Assembly: GCA_026990035.1 (NCBI GenBank)
Contig: JALSIM010000009.1
Span: 124,001-188,000, forward strand
DNA: 64,000 nucleotides
DNA from: Alphaproteobacteria bacterium
Lineage (GTDB): Bacteria > Pseudomonadota > Alphaproteobacteria > Geminicoccales > Geminicoccaceae
Direction of reading: 5' to 3'
Position 1 is the stretch's first letter. The number at the start of each line of letters is the position of its first letter. The notes under the pieces are model-generated. The model searched no databases. It saw nothing but the letters and a program-made list of their open reading frames with translations, and had not been told where the DNA came from. Both the position numbers and the translations under genes were made by a program. Of the stretch, positions 1 through 8,536 are shown piece after piece.

Positions 1-1
1 C

Positions 2-1987
2 GCCGAGGAGCTGCTGGCGGCGATCGACCGCCTCGAACGCTGGCCGGAAAAGGTGCGGCTGATGCAGAAGAACTGGATCGGCCGCTCGGAGGGGGCGCGG
101 GTGCGCTTCCCGATCGAAGGCCGCGACACCGCCGTCGAGGTCTTCACCACCCGCCCCGATACCCTGTTCGGCGCTTCCTTCATCGCCCTCGCTCCCGATC
201 ATCCGCTGGCCCGGGAACTGGCCGGGCGGGATCCCGAACTCGCCGCCTTCGTCGCCGAATGTCTGAAGACGGGGATGTCGGAGGAGGCGATCGAGAAGGC
301 CGAGAAGAGGGGCTACGATACCGGTCTGCGGGCGAAGCACCCCCTCGCTCCCTGGGGGGCGCCCGACGATCTGCCGGTCTATGTGGCCAATTTCGTCCTC
401 ATGGAATACGGCACCGGCGCCATCTTCGGCTGTCCGGCGCACGATCAGCGCGATCTCGAATTCGCCCGCAGATACGATCTGCCGGTGCGGCCGGTGGTGC
501 TGCCGCCGGGCGCCGACCCGGCGGGCTTCGCGATCGGCGAGGAGGCCTACCTCGGCGACGGCGTGCTGGTCAATTCGGCCTTCCTCGACGGGCTCGGGGT
601 CGAGGAGGCGAAACGCAAGGTGATCGCCTGGCTGGCCGAACACGGCCTCGGCGAGCGCGAGGTGACCTACCGGCTGCGCGACTGGGGCGTGTCGCGGCAG
701 CGCTACTGGGGCTGCCCCATCCCGGTGATCCATTGCGAGGCCTGCGGCATCGTCCCGGTCCCGCGCGAGGAGCTGCCGGTGACCCTGCCCGAGGACGTCG
801 ATTTCTCGGAGCCCGGCAATCCCCTCGAGCGGCATCCTGGTTTTCTTCACGTCGATTGTCCGGAATGCGGCCGGGCCGCCCGGCGGGAAACCGACACCTT
901 CGACACCTTCGTCGAAAGCTCCTGGTATTTCGCCCGCTTCTGCTCGCCCCGGGCGGAGGACGCCCCCTTCCGGCGCGAGGACGTCGACTACTGGCTGCCG
1001 GTCGATCAGTACATCGGTGGCGTCGAGCACGCGGTGCTCCATCTCCTCTATTCGCGCTTCTTCACCCGGGCGATGTCGGCCTGCGGCTATCTCGATCTCG
1101 ACGAGCCCTTCGCCGGCCTCTTCACCCAGGGCATGATCACCCATCGGACCTTCCGCGACGACACCGGCCGCTGGCTCACCCCGGAAGAGGTGACCCGCGA
1201 CGAGGCCGGCCGCTGGATCACGGTCGACGGCGGCCGGCCGGTGGAGGTCGGCCGGGTCGAGAAGATGAGCAAGTCGCGGATGAACGTGGTCGATCCCACG
1301 GCCATCATGGAGGCCTACGGGGCCGACACGGCACGTCTGTTCATGCTTTCCGACAGCCCCCCGGAGCGCGATCTCGAATGGACCGACGCCGGGATCGACG
1401 GTGCCTGGCGCTATCTCAACCGGCTCTGGCGGCTGGTCGAGGACCGGCTGGAACTGCTGCCGCCCGCCGGCGCCACCCCGCCCGAGCCGCGGAGCGCCGC
1501 CGAGCGCGAGCTCAAGCGCCGGACACACCGGACCATCGCCCGGGTGGGTGAGGAACTCGAACGGTTCCATTTCAACAAGGCGGTCGCGCTGCTGCGCGAA
1601 CTCTCCAACCACATCGAGGATTTCCGCCCGGAGGGGGAGAGCGGACGGGCCCTGCTGCGCGAGGCGCTGGAGGCGCTGGTGGGCATGCTGGAGCCGATGA
1701 TTCCCCATCTCGCCGAGGAACTCTGGGAACGGCTCGGCCATCGCCGGATCCTCGCCGAGACCCCCTGGCCCGAGGCGGATCCCGTCTGGACGGTGGCGGA
1801 GACGGTGAAGATCGCCGTCCAGGTCGATGGTCGACGCCGGGCGGAGATCGAGCTGCCACGGGGCTGCCCCGAGGAGGAGGTGCGCGCCCGCGCCCTCGAG
1901 GAGCCCCGCGTCCGGCGGTTTCTCGACGGCCGCGCGCCGCGGCGGGTGATCGTCGTGCCGGACCGCATCGTCAATGTGGTCCTCTGA
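2..1987 (+). CDS. leuS: Leucyl-tRNA synthetase, C-terminal part (5' end outside window)
   Basis: Charges tRNA(Leu) with leucine in the cytoplasm. The frame is open to the left edge, so roughly the first 200 residues with the HIGH-type signature are missing; 661 codons remain of a family of about 860-880. Visible are the CP1 editing domain (TTRPDTLFG), a CEACG...CPECG cysteine pair, the KMSKS catalytic loop at 1262-1276, the helical anticodon-binding domain ([14 protein letters not shown]) and the small C-terminal domain. The end overlaps the lptE start by 14 bases, so leuS, lptE and holA are probably co-transcribed, an order common in alphaproteobacteria. Identification is certain. Confidence 0.97.
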   Translation, partial: AEELLAAIDRLERWPEKVRLMQKNWIGRSEGARVRFPIEGRDTAVEVFTTRPDTLFGASFIALAPDHPLARELAGRDPELAAFVAECLKTGMSEEAIEKAEKRGYDTGLRAKHPLAPWGAPDDLPVYVANFVLMEYGTGAIFGCPAHDQRDLEFARRYDLPVRPVVLPPGADPAGFAIGEEAYLGDGVLVNSAFLDGLGVEEAKRKVIAWLAEHGLGEREVTYRLRDWGVSRQRYWGCPIPVIHCEACGIVPVPREELPVTLPEDVDFSEPGNPLERHPGFLHVDCPECGRAARRETDTFDTFVESSWYFARFCSPRAEDAPFRREDVDYWLPVDQYIGGVEHAVLHLLYSRFFTRAMSACGYLDLDEPFAGLFTQGMITHRTFRDDTGRWLTPEEVTRDEAGRWITVDGGRPVEVGRVEKMSKSRMNVVDPTAIMEAYGADTARLFMLSDSPPERDLEWTDAGIDGAWRYLNRLWRLVEDRLELLPPAGATPPEPRSAAERELKRRTHRTIARVGEELERFHFNKAVALLRELSNHIEDFRPEGESGRALLREALEALVGMLEPMIPHLAEELWERLGHRRILAETPWPEADPVWTVAETVKIAVQVDGRRRAEIELPRGCPEEEVRARALEEPRVRRFLDGRAPRRVIVVPDRIVNVVL

Positions 1988-2504
1988 GGACGGCAGCCGC
2001 CGCCGGTTCCTCGGGCGCCTGCTGCTGCCCGGCCTGCTGCTGCCCCTGGCCGGCTGCAGTCTGCGGCCACTCTACGGTGGTGCCGCCGGTGCCGAGCTCG
2101 ACGCCGAACTGTCGGCGATCCGCGTCGAGACCCCCAGGACACGCACCGGATGGCTGCTGCGGGAACAGCTCGAACGCGATCTGCGCGCGAGCGGCCGCGC
2201 GGCGCCACCCCGTTACCTGCTCGAGATCCGCCTCGAACGCCGGCAGCGGCCGCTGGCCATCCAGCTCGACGATTCGACCACCCGCTTCGATCTCACCCTC
2301 GCCGCCTTCTTCACCCTCCGGGACCGGAGCGACGGCCGTCCCGTCTACCGCTCCTCGGTACGGCGGGTGGCCAGCTACAACGTGGTCGGCGCGCCCTTCG
2401 CCACCCTGATCGCCGAACAGGACGCCGAACGCCGGGCGGCGATCGAGATCAGCCGCGCCATCCGCACCCGGCTCGCCCTCTTCTTCTCCCGGCGCGGATC
2501 GTGA
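1974..2504 (+). CDS. lptE: LPS-assembly lipoprotein LptE
   Basis: Outer-membrane lipoprotein that plugs and matures the LptD barrel for lipopolysaccharide export. The 176-residue product starts with an Arg-rich segment (RRRFLGR), a hydrophobic stretch and the lipobox LAGC, followed by LRPLYGG, the usual start of mature LptE in alphaproteobacteria. The body is typical of the family ([29 protein letters not shown]). The ATG lies inside the end of leuS and the stop overlaps the holA GTG (GTGA), so translation is probably coupled on both sides. Position between leuS and holA strongly supports the call. Confidence 0.9.
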   Translation: MWSSEDGSRRRFLGRLLLPGLLLPLAGCSLRPLYGGAAGAELDAELSAIRVETPRTRTGWLLREQLERDLRASGRAAPPRYLLEIRLERRQRPLAIQLDDSTTRFDLTLAAFFTLRDRSDGRPVYRSSVRRVASYNVVGAPFATLIAEQDAERRAAIEISRAIRTRLALFFSRRGS

Positions 2505-3526
2505 AGCTCCGGCCGGCCGAGATCGACCGCGCGCTCGGGAAGGGCGACGGCTACGCCCTCTGGCTGTTCTACGGACCCGACGGCGGGCTGGTCGCCGATC
2601 GCGCCCGGCGCCTGGTCACCGGGATCGCCGGCGATGCCGCCGATCCGTTCCGGGTCGTCGAGCTCGAACCCGATCGGGTGGCCGCCGAGCCGCAGCTCCT
2701 CCTCGAGGAGGCCCAGTCGCTGTCCCTCACCGGCGGCCGGCGGGTCGTGCGCATCCGCCGGGCGGGGGACCGGCTGACGCGGGCCGTCGCCGCCCTGCTG
2801 GCGATCGAGACGCCGGCGGCGGTGACGGTGCTGGAGGCCGGCGAGCTCGCCGCCGGCTCGAGTCTCCGGAAGCTGGTCGAACGCAGCCCCGGGGCCGCCG
2901 CCTGCCCCTGCTACCGGCTCGAGGAGCGCCAGCTTTCCCGCAGCATCGAGGGCGAGCTGCGACGGTTGGGACTGCGGGCGAGCGACGAGGCGCGGGCCTG
3001 GCTCGCCGAACATCTCGGGGCGGATTCCGGTGTCACCCGGGCCGAGCTCGAAAAGCTCGCCCTCTACCTCGGGCCCGGGAGGAAGGGCGAGGTGGGGCTC
3101 GAGGAAGTGCAGGCGATCGTCGGCGACAGTTCCGCCATCGGCCTCGACGGGCTGGTGGCGGCGGTGCTGCGGGGCCGGCCCGCCGAGGCGGCGCGTCTGC
3201 TGGATCGGCTGCTGGCCGAAGGGGTCCATGCCGTGGCCCTCCTGCGGGCGGTCTCGCGCGCCTGCCAGCAGCTCCTGCCGCTGCGTCACGCCCTCGACGG
3301 CGGCGCCTCGCTGGAGGCGGTGCTGGCGGCGGCACGGCCGCCCCTGCATTTCCGCACCCGCGCCCTGTTCGGCGCCGTCCTGCCGCGCTGGGAGGTGCCC
3401 CGGCTGATCGCCACGCTCCGCCGCCTGCAGGAAGCGGAAGGTCTCTGCAAGACCACCGGCAATCCGGCCGAGCTCCTCTGCCGCCACACGCTGCTCGAGG
3501 CGAGCCGCCCGCCGCGGCCGGCCTGA
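2501..3526 (+). CDS. holA: DNA polymerase III subunit delta
   Basis: Delta subunit of the clamp loader, which opens the beta sliding clamp at replication forks. From the GTG that overlaps the lptE stop the product is 341 residues, matching the family (E. coli HolA 343). It has the N-terminal AAA+-like fold region (YALWLFYGPDGGLVADRARR; delta lacks an active ATPase site), the region LSLTGGRRVVRIRRAGD, and the C-terminal helical collar (AVALLRAVSRACQQLLPLRHAL; FRTRALFGAVLPRW). The frame is open further upstream, but a start there would lie wholly inside lptE. A hairpin with four T follows the stop. Confidence 0.93.
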   Translation: MKLRPAEIDRALGKGDGYALWLFYGPDGGLVADRARRLVTGIAGDAADPFRVVELEPDRVAAEPQLLLEEAQSLSLTGGRRVVRIRRAGDRLTRAVAALLAIETPAAVTVLEAGELAAGSSLRKLVERSPGAAACPCYRLEERQLSRSIEGELRRLGLRASDEARAWLAEHLGADSGVTRAELEKLALYLGPGRKGEVGLEEVQAIVGDSSAIGLDGLVAAVLRGRPAEAARLLDRLLAEGVHAVALLRAVSRACQQLLPLRHALDGGASLEAVLAAARPPLHFRTRALFGAVLPRWEVPRLIATLRRLQEAEGLCKTTGNPAELLCRHTLLEASRPPRPA

Positions 3527-3527
3527 G

Positions 3528-3549
3528 GGCCCCGACGCTTCGGCCTTTT
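3528..3549 (+). terminator. Possible rho-independent terminator after holA
   Basis: Imperfect GC-rich hairpin (GGCC..CCGA / loop CGCT / TCGGCC) followed directly by TTTT, just after the holA stop and before the ABC permease gene. The stem has a two-base bulge and the T tract is short, so this is a moderate candidate. Confidence 0.4.
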
Positions 3550-3602
3550 CCCGCCCGCCCCGCCCGGTAAGATGCCGGGGAGGGGAGAAGAAGGGGCTCG
3601 CC

Positions 3603-4601
3603 GTGCTGCGATACGTTCTGCGCCGCCTGCTGCTGATGATCCCGACCCTGATCGCCATCAGCATCCTGACCTTCGTCATCATCCAGCTCCCGCCCGGCGA
3701 TTTCCTGACCGCCCAGATGGCCGAGATGCAGGCCCAGGGGGAGAGCCTGCAGGGCGAGAAGATCGAATATCTGCGGAAGCTCTACGGCCTCGACCGGCCG
3801 CTGTGGGAGCAGTACCTCTACTGGGCCTGGGGGCTGCTGCAGGGCGATCTCGGCTGGTCCTTCGAATACGACCGGCCGGTTTCCGAGGTGATCGGCGACC
3901 GGATCTTCCTCACCTTCGTCATTTCCTTCGCCACCGTCCTGTTCACCTGGATCATCGCCTTTCCCATCGGCATCTATTCGGCCACCCACAAATACAGCTG
4001 GGGCGATCACGGTCTCACCTTTCTCGGTTTCCTGGGCCTCGCCACCCCCAACTTCCTGCTGGCCCTCGTCCTGCTCTATTTCGCCAACGTCTGGTTCGGG
4101 GTCTCCATCGGCGGCCTCGTCGATCCGGAATACATCGACCAGCCGATGAGCTGGGCGAAGTTCGTCTCGGTGCTCGAACATCTCTGGGTGCCGGTGCTGG
4201 TCATCGGCACCTCCGGTACCGCCGGGATGATCCGGCGGCTGCGCGCCAATCTCATGGACGAACTCAAGAAGCCCTACGTGATCACCGCCCGCGCCAAGGG
4301 GCTGCCGCCGGGACGCGCCCTGGTCAGATATCCGCTGCGGATGGCCCTCAACCCGTTCGTCGCCGATCTCGGCAATCTGCTGCCGGAATTCATCTCCGGC
4401 TCGGCCCTGGTCTCGGTGGTCCTGTCGCTGCCCACGACCGGGCCGGTCCTGGTCCGGGCCCTGCAGACCCAGGACATGTACCTCGCCGGCTCCTTCCTGA
4501 TGCTGGAGGCGGTGCTGGTGGTGATCGGGGTGCTGATCTCGGATCTGCTGCTGGCCGCTCTCGACCCCCGGATCCGTTTCGGCGCGGGGCAGACGCGATG
4601 A
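3603..4601 (+). CDS. ABC transporter permease, DppB/OppB type
   Basis: Inner-membrane permease of an oligopeptide/nickel-type ABC importer, 332 residues. The N-terminus (LRYVLRRLLLMIPTLIAISI) is the classical first helix of OppB-like permeases, then the periplasmic region with YGLDRPLWEQYLYW, several membrane helices, and the cytoplasmic EAA loop contacting the ATPase (around VITARAKGLPPGRALVRYPLR). Starts with GTG. Its stop overlaps the ATG of the second permease (ATGA), so the two form a pair. No substrate-binding protein or ATPase gene lies beside it, so the substrate cannot be deduced; peptide, opine or sugar would all fit. Confidence 0.88.
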   Translation: MLRYVLRRLLLMIPTLIAISILTFVIIQLPPGDFLTAQMAEMQAQGESLQGEKIEYLRKLYGLDRPLWEQYLYWAWGLLQGDLGWSFEYDRPVSEVIGDRIFLTFVISFATVLFTWIIAFPIGIYSATHKYSWGDHGLTFLGFLGLATPNFLLALVLLYFANVWFGVSIGGLVDPEYIDQPMSWAKFVSVLEHLWVPVLVIGTSGTAGMIRRLRANLMDELKKPYVITARAKGLPPGRALVRYPLRMALNPFVADLGNLLPEFISGSALVSVVLSLPTTGPVLVRALQTQDMYLAGSFLMLEAVLVVIGVLISDLLLAALDPRIRFGAGQTR

Positions 4602-5746
4602 GCCGCCACTGGGTCGATCCCGAGCCCTTCGACCCCGGCGGCGCCGAACCGCCGCCCACCCCCGAACAGGAGCGCTTCTACACCGCCTCGCAATGGCAGC
4701 TCGTCTGGTGGCGTTTCAAACGTCACCGGCTGGCGGTGGTGTCCCTCTGGTTGCTGGCCGCCGCCTACGGCTCGCTGCTGATCACCGAATTCCTGGCCCC
4801 CTACGGCAAGGACACCCGCAATCCGAACTTCATTCTCGCCCCGCCCCAGACCGTCCGCTTCTTCGACCAGGGACGGTTCGTCGGCCCCTTCGTCTACGGC
4901 TACGAGATGACCCTGGACATGACGACCCTGAAGCGGGTCTACACCGAGAACCGGGACGAGGTGCAGAGACTGCGCTTCTTCTGCCGCGGCGATTCCTACC
5001 GCTTCTGGAACCTCTGGCCCGGCGATCTGCACCTCGTCTGTCCGGCCGAGGGCGGCACCCTCTTCCTTCTCGGCACCGACCGGCTGGGCCGCGATCTCTT
5101 CTCCCGCATCCTCTACGGCGCCCGGGTCTCGCTCACCGTCGGCATCTTCGGCATCGCCGTGAGCTTCCTCCTCGGCCTCGTCCTCGGTGGCCTGTCGGGC
5201 TACTACGGCGGCTGGGTGGACACCATCGTCCAGCGCACCATCGAGGTGATCCGCAGCTTTCCCACCATTCCGCTGTGGCTGTCGCTGTCGGCGGCGATGC
5301 CGGTCTGGTGGGATCCGCTCTGGGTCTATTTCGGCATCACCATCATTCTCGGGCTGATCGACTGGACCGGCCTCGCCCGGGCCGTGCGCTCCAAGATCCT
5401 GGCCTTGCGCGAGGAGGATTTCGCCCAGGCGGCGCGGCTCATGGGCGCGGGACCGGCGCGGGTGGTCGGCCGCCATCTGATCCCTTCCTTCGCCAGCCAT
5501 CTGATCGCCTCCGCCACCCTTTCCATTCCCTCGATGATCCTCGGGGAGACGGCGCTTTCCTTCCTCGGCCTCGGGGTCCGGGCGCCGATGACGAGCTGGG
5601 GGGTGCTCCTCAACGACGCCCAGAACGTCAACGTGGTGGCCCTCTATCCCTGGCTGATGCTGCCGGTGGTGCCGGTGATCGTGGTCGTTCTGGCCTTCAA
5701 TTTCCTGGGCGACGGTCTCCGCGACGCCGCCGATCCGTACAGCTAG
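4598..5746 (+). CDS. ABC transporter permease, DppC/OppC type
   Basis: Second inner-membrane subunit of the importer begun by the preceding gene, 382 residues. An N-terminal cytoplasmic tail leads to WWRFKRHRLAVVSLW and helix 1, then an unusually large periplasmic insert of about 100 residues (YGKDTRNPN... to ...PAEGGTLFLLGTDRLGRDLFSR), as in YejE-like permeases. The core follows: GARVSLTVG, GYYGGWVDT, the EAA loop (EEDFAQAARLMGAGPARVVGRHLIP) and GETALSFLGLG. The longer in-frame upstream extension is antisense-like sequence; the ATG overlapping the previous stop is the natural start. It ends next to the convergent ATPase/TOPRIM-like cassette, and the ATPase genes expected after it are absent. 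Confidence 0.9.
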   Translation: MSRHWVDPEPFDPGGAEPPPTPEQERFYTASQWQLVWWRFKRHRLAVVSLWLLAAAYGSLLITEFLAPYGKDTRNPNFILAPPQTVRFFDQGRFVGPFVYGYEMTLDMTTLKRVYTENRDEVQRLRFFCRGDSYRFWNLWPGDLHLVCPAEGGTLFLLGTDRLGRDLFSRILYGARVSLTVGIFGIAVSFLLGLVLGGLSGYYGGWVDTIVQRTIEVIRSFPTIPLWLSLSAAMPVWWDPLWVYFGITIILGLIDWTGLARAVRSKILALREEDFAQAARLMGAGPARVVGRHLIPSFASHLIASATLSIPSMILGETALSFLGLGVRAPMTSWGVLLNDAQNVNVVALYPWLMLPVVPVIVVVLAFNFLGDGLRDAADPYS

Positions 5747-6381
5747 GTCGAGGCGGTCCCGGCTTCGCTTCCCTCCGGCGGGAACCACCCCCGGAGGCGC
5801 TGCCGCAACCGGTCGAAGGTGGGATCCCGGCATCCCGTGAGCGATACCTTCCGCGCGATGCGCCTGTAGATCGAGGAAGAGCGCGGGATTTCCTTTCGCT
5901 GGAGCAGAAACTCCGTGGCCCTTTTCGGATCCTCGGGTTTCGATGCAGCGGCCGGCCAGAGACCGGCGTCCTGGAGGCATTGCCGGATGTCGCGGAAGGA
6001 GTCGTATCCCAAGCCGTTCGCCACGTGCGGAGAGTCGACGAAAAGCCATTGTTCGAGCTCGGGCACGATGACCAGGGCGTCGCTCCTGGAGCCCAGGCCG
6101 CAGCGCTCGAGACGATCGCGCAGGGATGCTCGGAGATCCGCGGCGGTTCCTTGCGCATGCCCCTCCCAGGCGAAATCCAAGCACACGAGCAGATACTCGT
6201 ATGCGTGCTGCTGGGCCCGCAGCCATTCCGCCCCTTCGTTGTAGCAGCCCGGGTCGCGTTGCGGATGGACATGGACATCGAACCCGATCGGGCGAATTCC
6301 CAGCGACCGGTTCCGTTTCAATAATTCCTGGAATACCGCCTCCATGTTCCTGTCGGGGACCAGGAGGAGCAGATCCTTCAT
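5743..6381 (-). CDS. Putative TOPRIM-like effector protein (DUF4276-like), partner of AAA ATPase
   Basis: A 212-residue protein I cannot assign to a named family with certainty. Acidic clusters are laid out as in small TOPRIM/DUF4276-type nucleases: an N-terminal beta strand with an acidic residue (LLLLVPDRNMEAVF, Glu14), a hydrophobic strand ending in an acidic residue (YLLVCLDFAWEG, Asp69 and Glu73), and a VPELEQWLF motif (Glu108, Glu110) like the P-E-x-E-x-W-L seen in those families. Its ATG overlaps the stop of the upstream ATPase (ATGA), so the two are translationally coupled. A nuclease role in an ATPase-guarded defence module is inference. By eye its G+C is lower than that of the neighbours. 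Its stop overlaps the end of the convergent permease by four bases. Confidence 0.6.
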   Translation of the reverse strand: MKDLLLLVPDRNMEAVFQELLKRNRSLGIRPIGFDVHVHPQRDPGCYNEGAEWLRAQQHAYEYLLVCLDFAWEGHAQGTAADLRASLRDRLERCGLGSRSDALVIVPELEQWLFVDSPHVANGLGYDSFRDIRQCLQDAGLWPAAASKPEDPKRATEFLLQRKEIPRSSSIYRRIARKVSLTGCRDPTFDRLRQRLRGWFPPEGSEAGTAST

Positions 6382-7724
6382 CCGAGCAGGCCGCTCGCGA
6401 ACAGGGTGCCGAGATCGAGTGTCCCACGCCATTCCCGCAGTCGGGGGTGCCGATCTCCCCGAACCACCTGTGTCGCACCCTCCGCGGTCTTGGCGAAACA
6501 GAGCAGTTCCGAAGGGCTCGCCGCCGCCAGCAGGACGGGAGAGTGCGTGGCGAAGAGAACCTGGGAACGATAAACGGAAGAAAGAGACTGGTAAATGCTT
6601 TCGAGGGCACGAGGATGCAGCCCGTTCTCCGGTTCTTCGATCAGATGGATCCCGGCGGCGGGTGCGTAGGCGAGCAATGTGAGGGCGAGAAAACGGAGGG
6701 TTCCGTCGGAAACCGTCCAGGAGGGTGCCTCGAGTTCCGAGCCGTAACGGACGACGAGGTACCGGTGCCGATCTTCTTCGCGCTCCCGCGTGTACACCCC
6801 TCGGATATCCGGGAGGGCCTCGCGGACATGGTCGAGCCACCGGGCCAGCCGCTGTGGATCCTTTTTTTCCAGCTCGTGCACCACCCAAGGGAGGTTCGAT
6901 CCGTCGGGGAGATAAGGTCCACGACGGGTGGGAGGGCTCGGCATCCGCAACGCCTCGCCCGACAGGGCGAGGCGGTGGATCCGTTCCCGCAGCAGCGATT
7001 TGAACCAGGTCGCGGCAGGAAACCGTTCCTCGTCGTCGGGCAGGTTCGCGAGAGCGGATCTGGTGGCCCGGATTCGGAACGGGTTCTGCCACTTCGTCCG
7101 TTCGGCGTAGAACATGATCCGTTCCGGATCGTCGGAGCTTCGCCGGACCACCGTCTTCCAGTCCTTCGGAGCGCGATGGCCGCCCGGGATGGTGATCTCT
7201 TCTGGAACGGTCGTTCGATCTTCCGGAAACAGATCCGGTTGGCGGGGCCGTACTTTTTCCGGTGGCTTGAGCCAGAGGTTTTCCCGCACGACCCGGAGGC
7301 TCGGTTCGACTTGCACACGGATCTCGTAGCGGCAGATCCGCCTGCCACCGGCACCGACCCCGGCCGCGGCCACCCGCTCCGCCGGCAGGGTCGCCTCGAC
7401 AGCCAGCTCGAAATGGCTTTCCCGTTGCATCCAGACGAGGTGACGGGCATCCGAAGCCCGCAGAGGAATGCCGAGCGCGGGATCGCCGCCGACCGTCGCT
7501 TCGAGGCCGCTGTGCACGAAATCGCCGAGGAAGGCGACGACGTCCAGAAGGTTCGATTTGCCGCTGGCGTTGGGACCGACGAGGATCAGAAATCGGGACA
7601 GATCGGCATCCACCCCGTGGAGACTGCGGAAGTGCCGAGCCTGGATCCCGACGATGGTGCCGGCGGGCGCGTGTGTTCCGATCTCGTTCGGCGTCGTCCC
7701 TTTCGCGTCGCGTACGGAGGTCAT
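6378..7724 (-). CDS. AAA family ATPase (RecF/OLD-like, AAA_21), putative defence ATPase
   Basis: A 448-residue SMC/RecF-type ATPase. Walker A is LVGPNASGKSN at about residues 49-59, followed by LLDVVAFLGDFV. The ABC-like signature region is VSDGTLRFLALTLLAY, Walker B is IHLIEEPENGLHP at about 359-371, and the switch His is in LFATHSPVLL. The middle is a non-coil insert of about 300 residues, as in the AAA_21 families of OLD, Gabija-like and RloA-type systems, but there is no C-terminal TOPRIM domain; the overlapping downstream gene may supply it. ATG at 7724 is preceded by GGGAG. The frame is open far upstream over rpe, but that is antisense sequence. Function in phage defence is inferred from architecture and pairing. 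Confidence 0.85.
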   Translation of the reverse strand: MTSVRDAKGTTPNEIGTHAPAGTIVGIQARHFRSLHGVDADLSRFLILVGPNASGKSNLLDVVAFLGDFVHSGLEATVGGDPALGIPLRASDARHLVWMQRESHFELAVEATLPAERVAAAGVGAGGRRICRYEIRVQVEPSLRVVRENLWLKPPEKVRPRQPDLFPEDRTTVPEEITIPGGHRAPKDWKTVVRRSSDDPERIMFYAERTKWQNPFRIRATRSALANLPDDEERFPAATWFKSLLRERIHRLALSGEALRMPSPPTRRGPYLPDGSNLPWVVHELEKKDPQRLARWLDHVREALPDIRGVYTREREEDRHRYLVVRYGSELEAPSWTVSDGTLRFLALTLLAYAPAAGIHLIEEPENGLHPRALESIYQSLSSVYRSQVLFATHSPVLLAAASPSELLCFAKTAEGATQVVRGDRHPRLREWRGTLDLGTLFASGLLG

Positions 7725-7855
7725 GCCGGTTTCTCCCTTCGTCGCGGGGATCGCCGATCGGGACGCCCGATCACGGCGCGAGAGTACCGTGCGGCCCGCG
7801 CCCGGGCAAATCCAACCCTCCGATCGGTCCAGCGCGTGGCCCGGGGCTCGGGAGC

Positions 7856-8509
7856 TCAGACCGCGGCCTTGAGGGCGGCGATGGCGTCGGCGTAGGGAGG
7901 GCGGCCGAAGACGGCGGAGCCCGCCACCAGCACATCGGCACCGGCTTCCACCACCAGCGGCGCCGTCTCGGGATCGATGCCGCCATCCACCTGGATGTGC
8001 ACCGCGCGATCGCCGATCATCGCCCGCAGGCGGCGGATCTTCTCCAGCATGGCGGCAATGAACCGCTGGCCGCCGAAGCCCGGATTGACGGTCATCACCA
8101 GCACCAGATCGACCCGGTCCAGCACGTAGGCGACCAGGTTTTCCGGCGTGTGCGGGTTGAGGGCCACCCCGGCCTTCTTCCCGAGACCGGCGATCGCCTG
8201 GAGCGTGCGGTCGAGATGGGGACAGGCCTCGACATGGACGGTGATCCGGTCGGCGCCGGCGGCGGCGAAGGCCTCGAGATAGGGATCCGCCGGCGCGATC
8301 ATCAGATGGGTGTCGAAGCATTTGCCGCTCACCGGCCGGATCGCCTTCACGACCTCCGGCCCGAAGGTGATGTTGGGCACGAAATGCCCGTCCATCACAT
8401 CGAGATGAATCCAGTCGGCACCCGCCTCGTCCACCGCCCGCACCTCCTCCCCGAGGCGGGCGAAATCGGCGGCGAGGATCGAGGGGGCGACGAGCGGGGT
8501 GCGGGGCAT
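7856..8509 (-). CDS. rpe: Ribulose-phosphate 3-epimerase
   Basis: Interconverts ribulose 5-phosphate and xylulose 5-phosphate in the CBB and pentose phosphate pathways. The 217-residue TIM barrel has all family blocks: [26 protein letters not shown] with the metal-binding His and catalytic Asp, [33 protein letters not shown] and IQVDGGI with the second catalytic Asp. It is the last gene of the colinear CBB group, 27 bases after pgk, and supplies the ribulose 5-phosphate used by the phosphoribulokinase encoded upstream. Confidence 0.97.
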   Translation of the reverse strand: MPRTPLVAPSILAADFARLGEEVRAVDEAGADWIHLDVMDGHFVPNITFGPEVVKAIRPVSGKCFDTHLMIAPADPYLEAFAAAGADRITVHVEACPHLDRTLQAIAGLGKKAGVALNPHTPENLVAYVLDRVDLVLVMTVNPGFGGQRFIAAMLEKIRRLRAMIGDRAVHIQVDGGIDPETAPLVVEAGADVLVAGSAVFGRPPYADAIAALKAAV

Positions 8510-8536
8510 GGGACGGATCCTCCGGCGATGCCGGCT

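Noticed and set aside
5743-7724. Mobile element boundaries around the ATPase/TOPRIM-like cassette
   Set aside because: I looked for terminal inverted repeats, target-site duplications, tRNA genes or a transposase/integrase next to the cassette and saw none.
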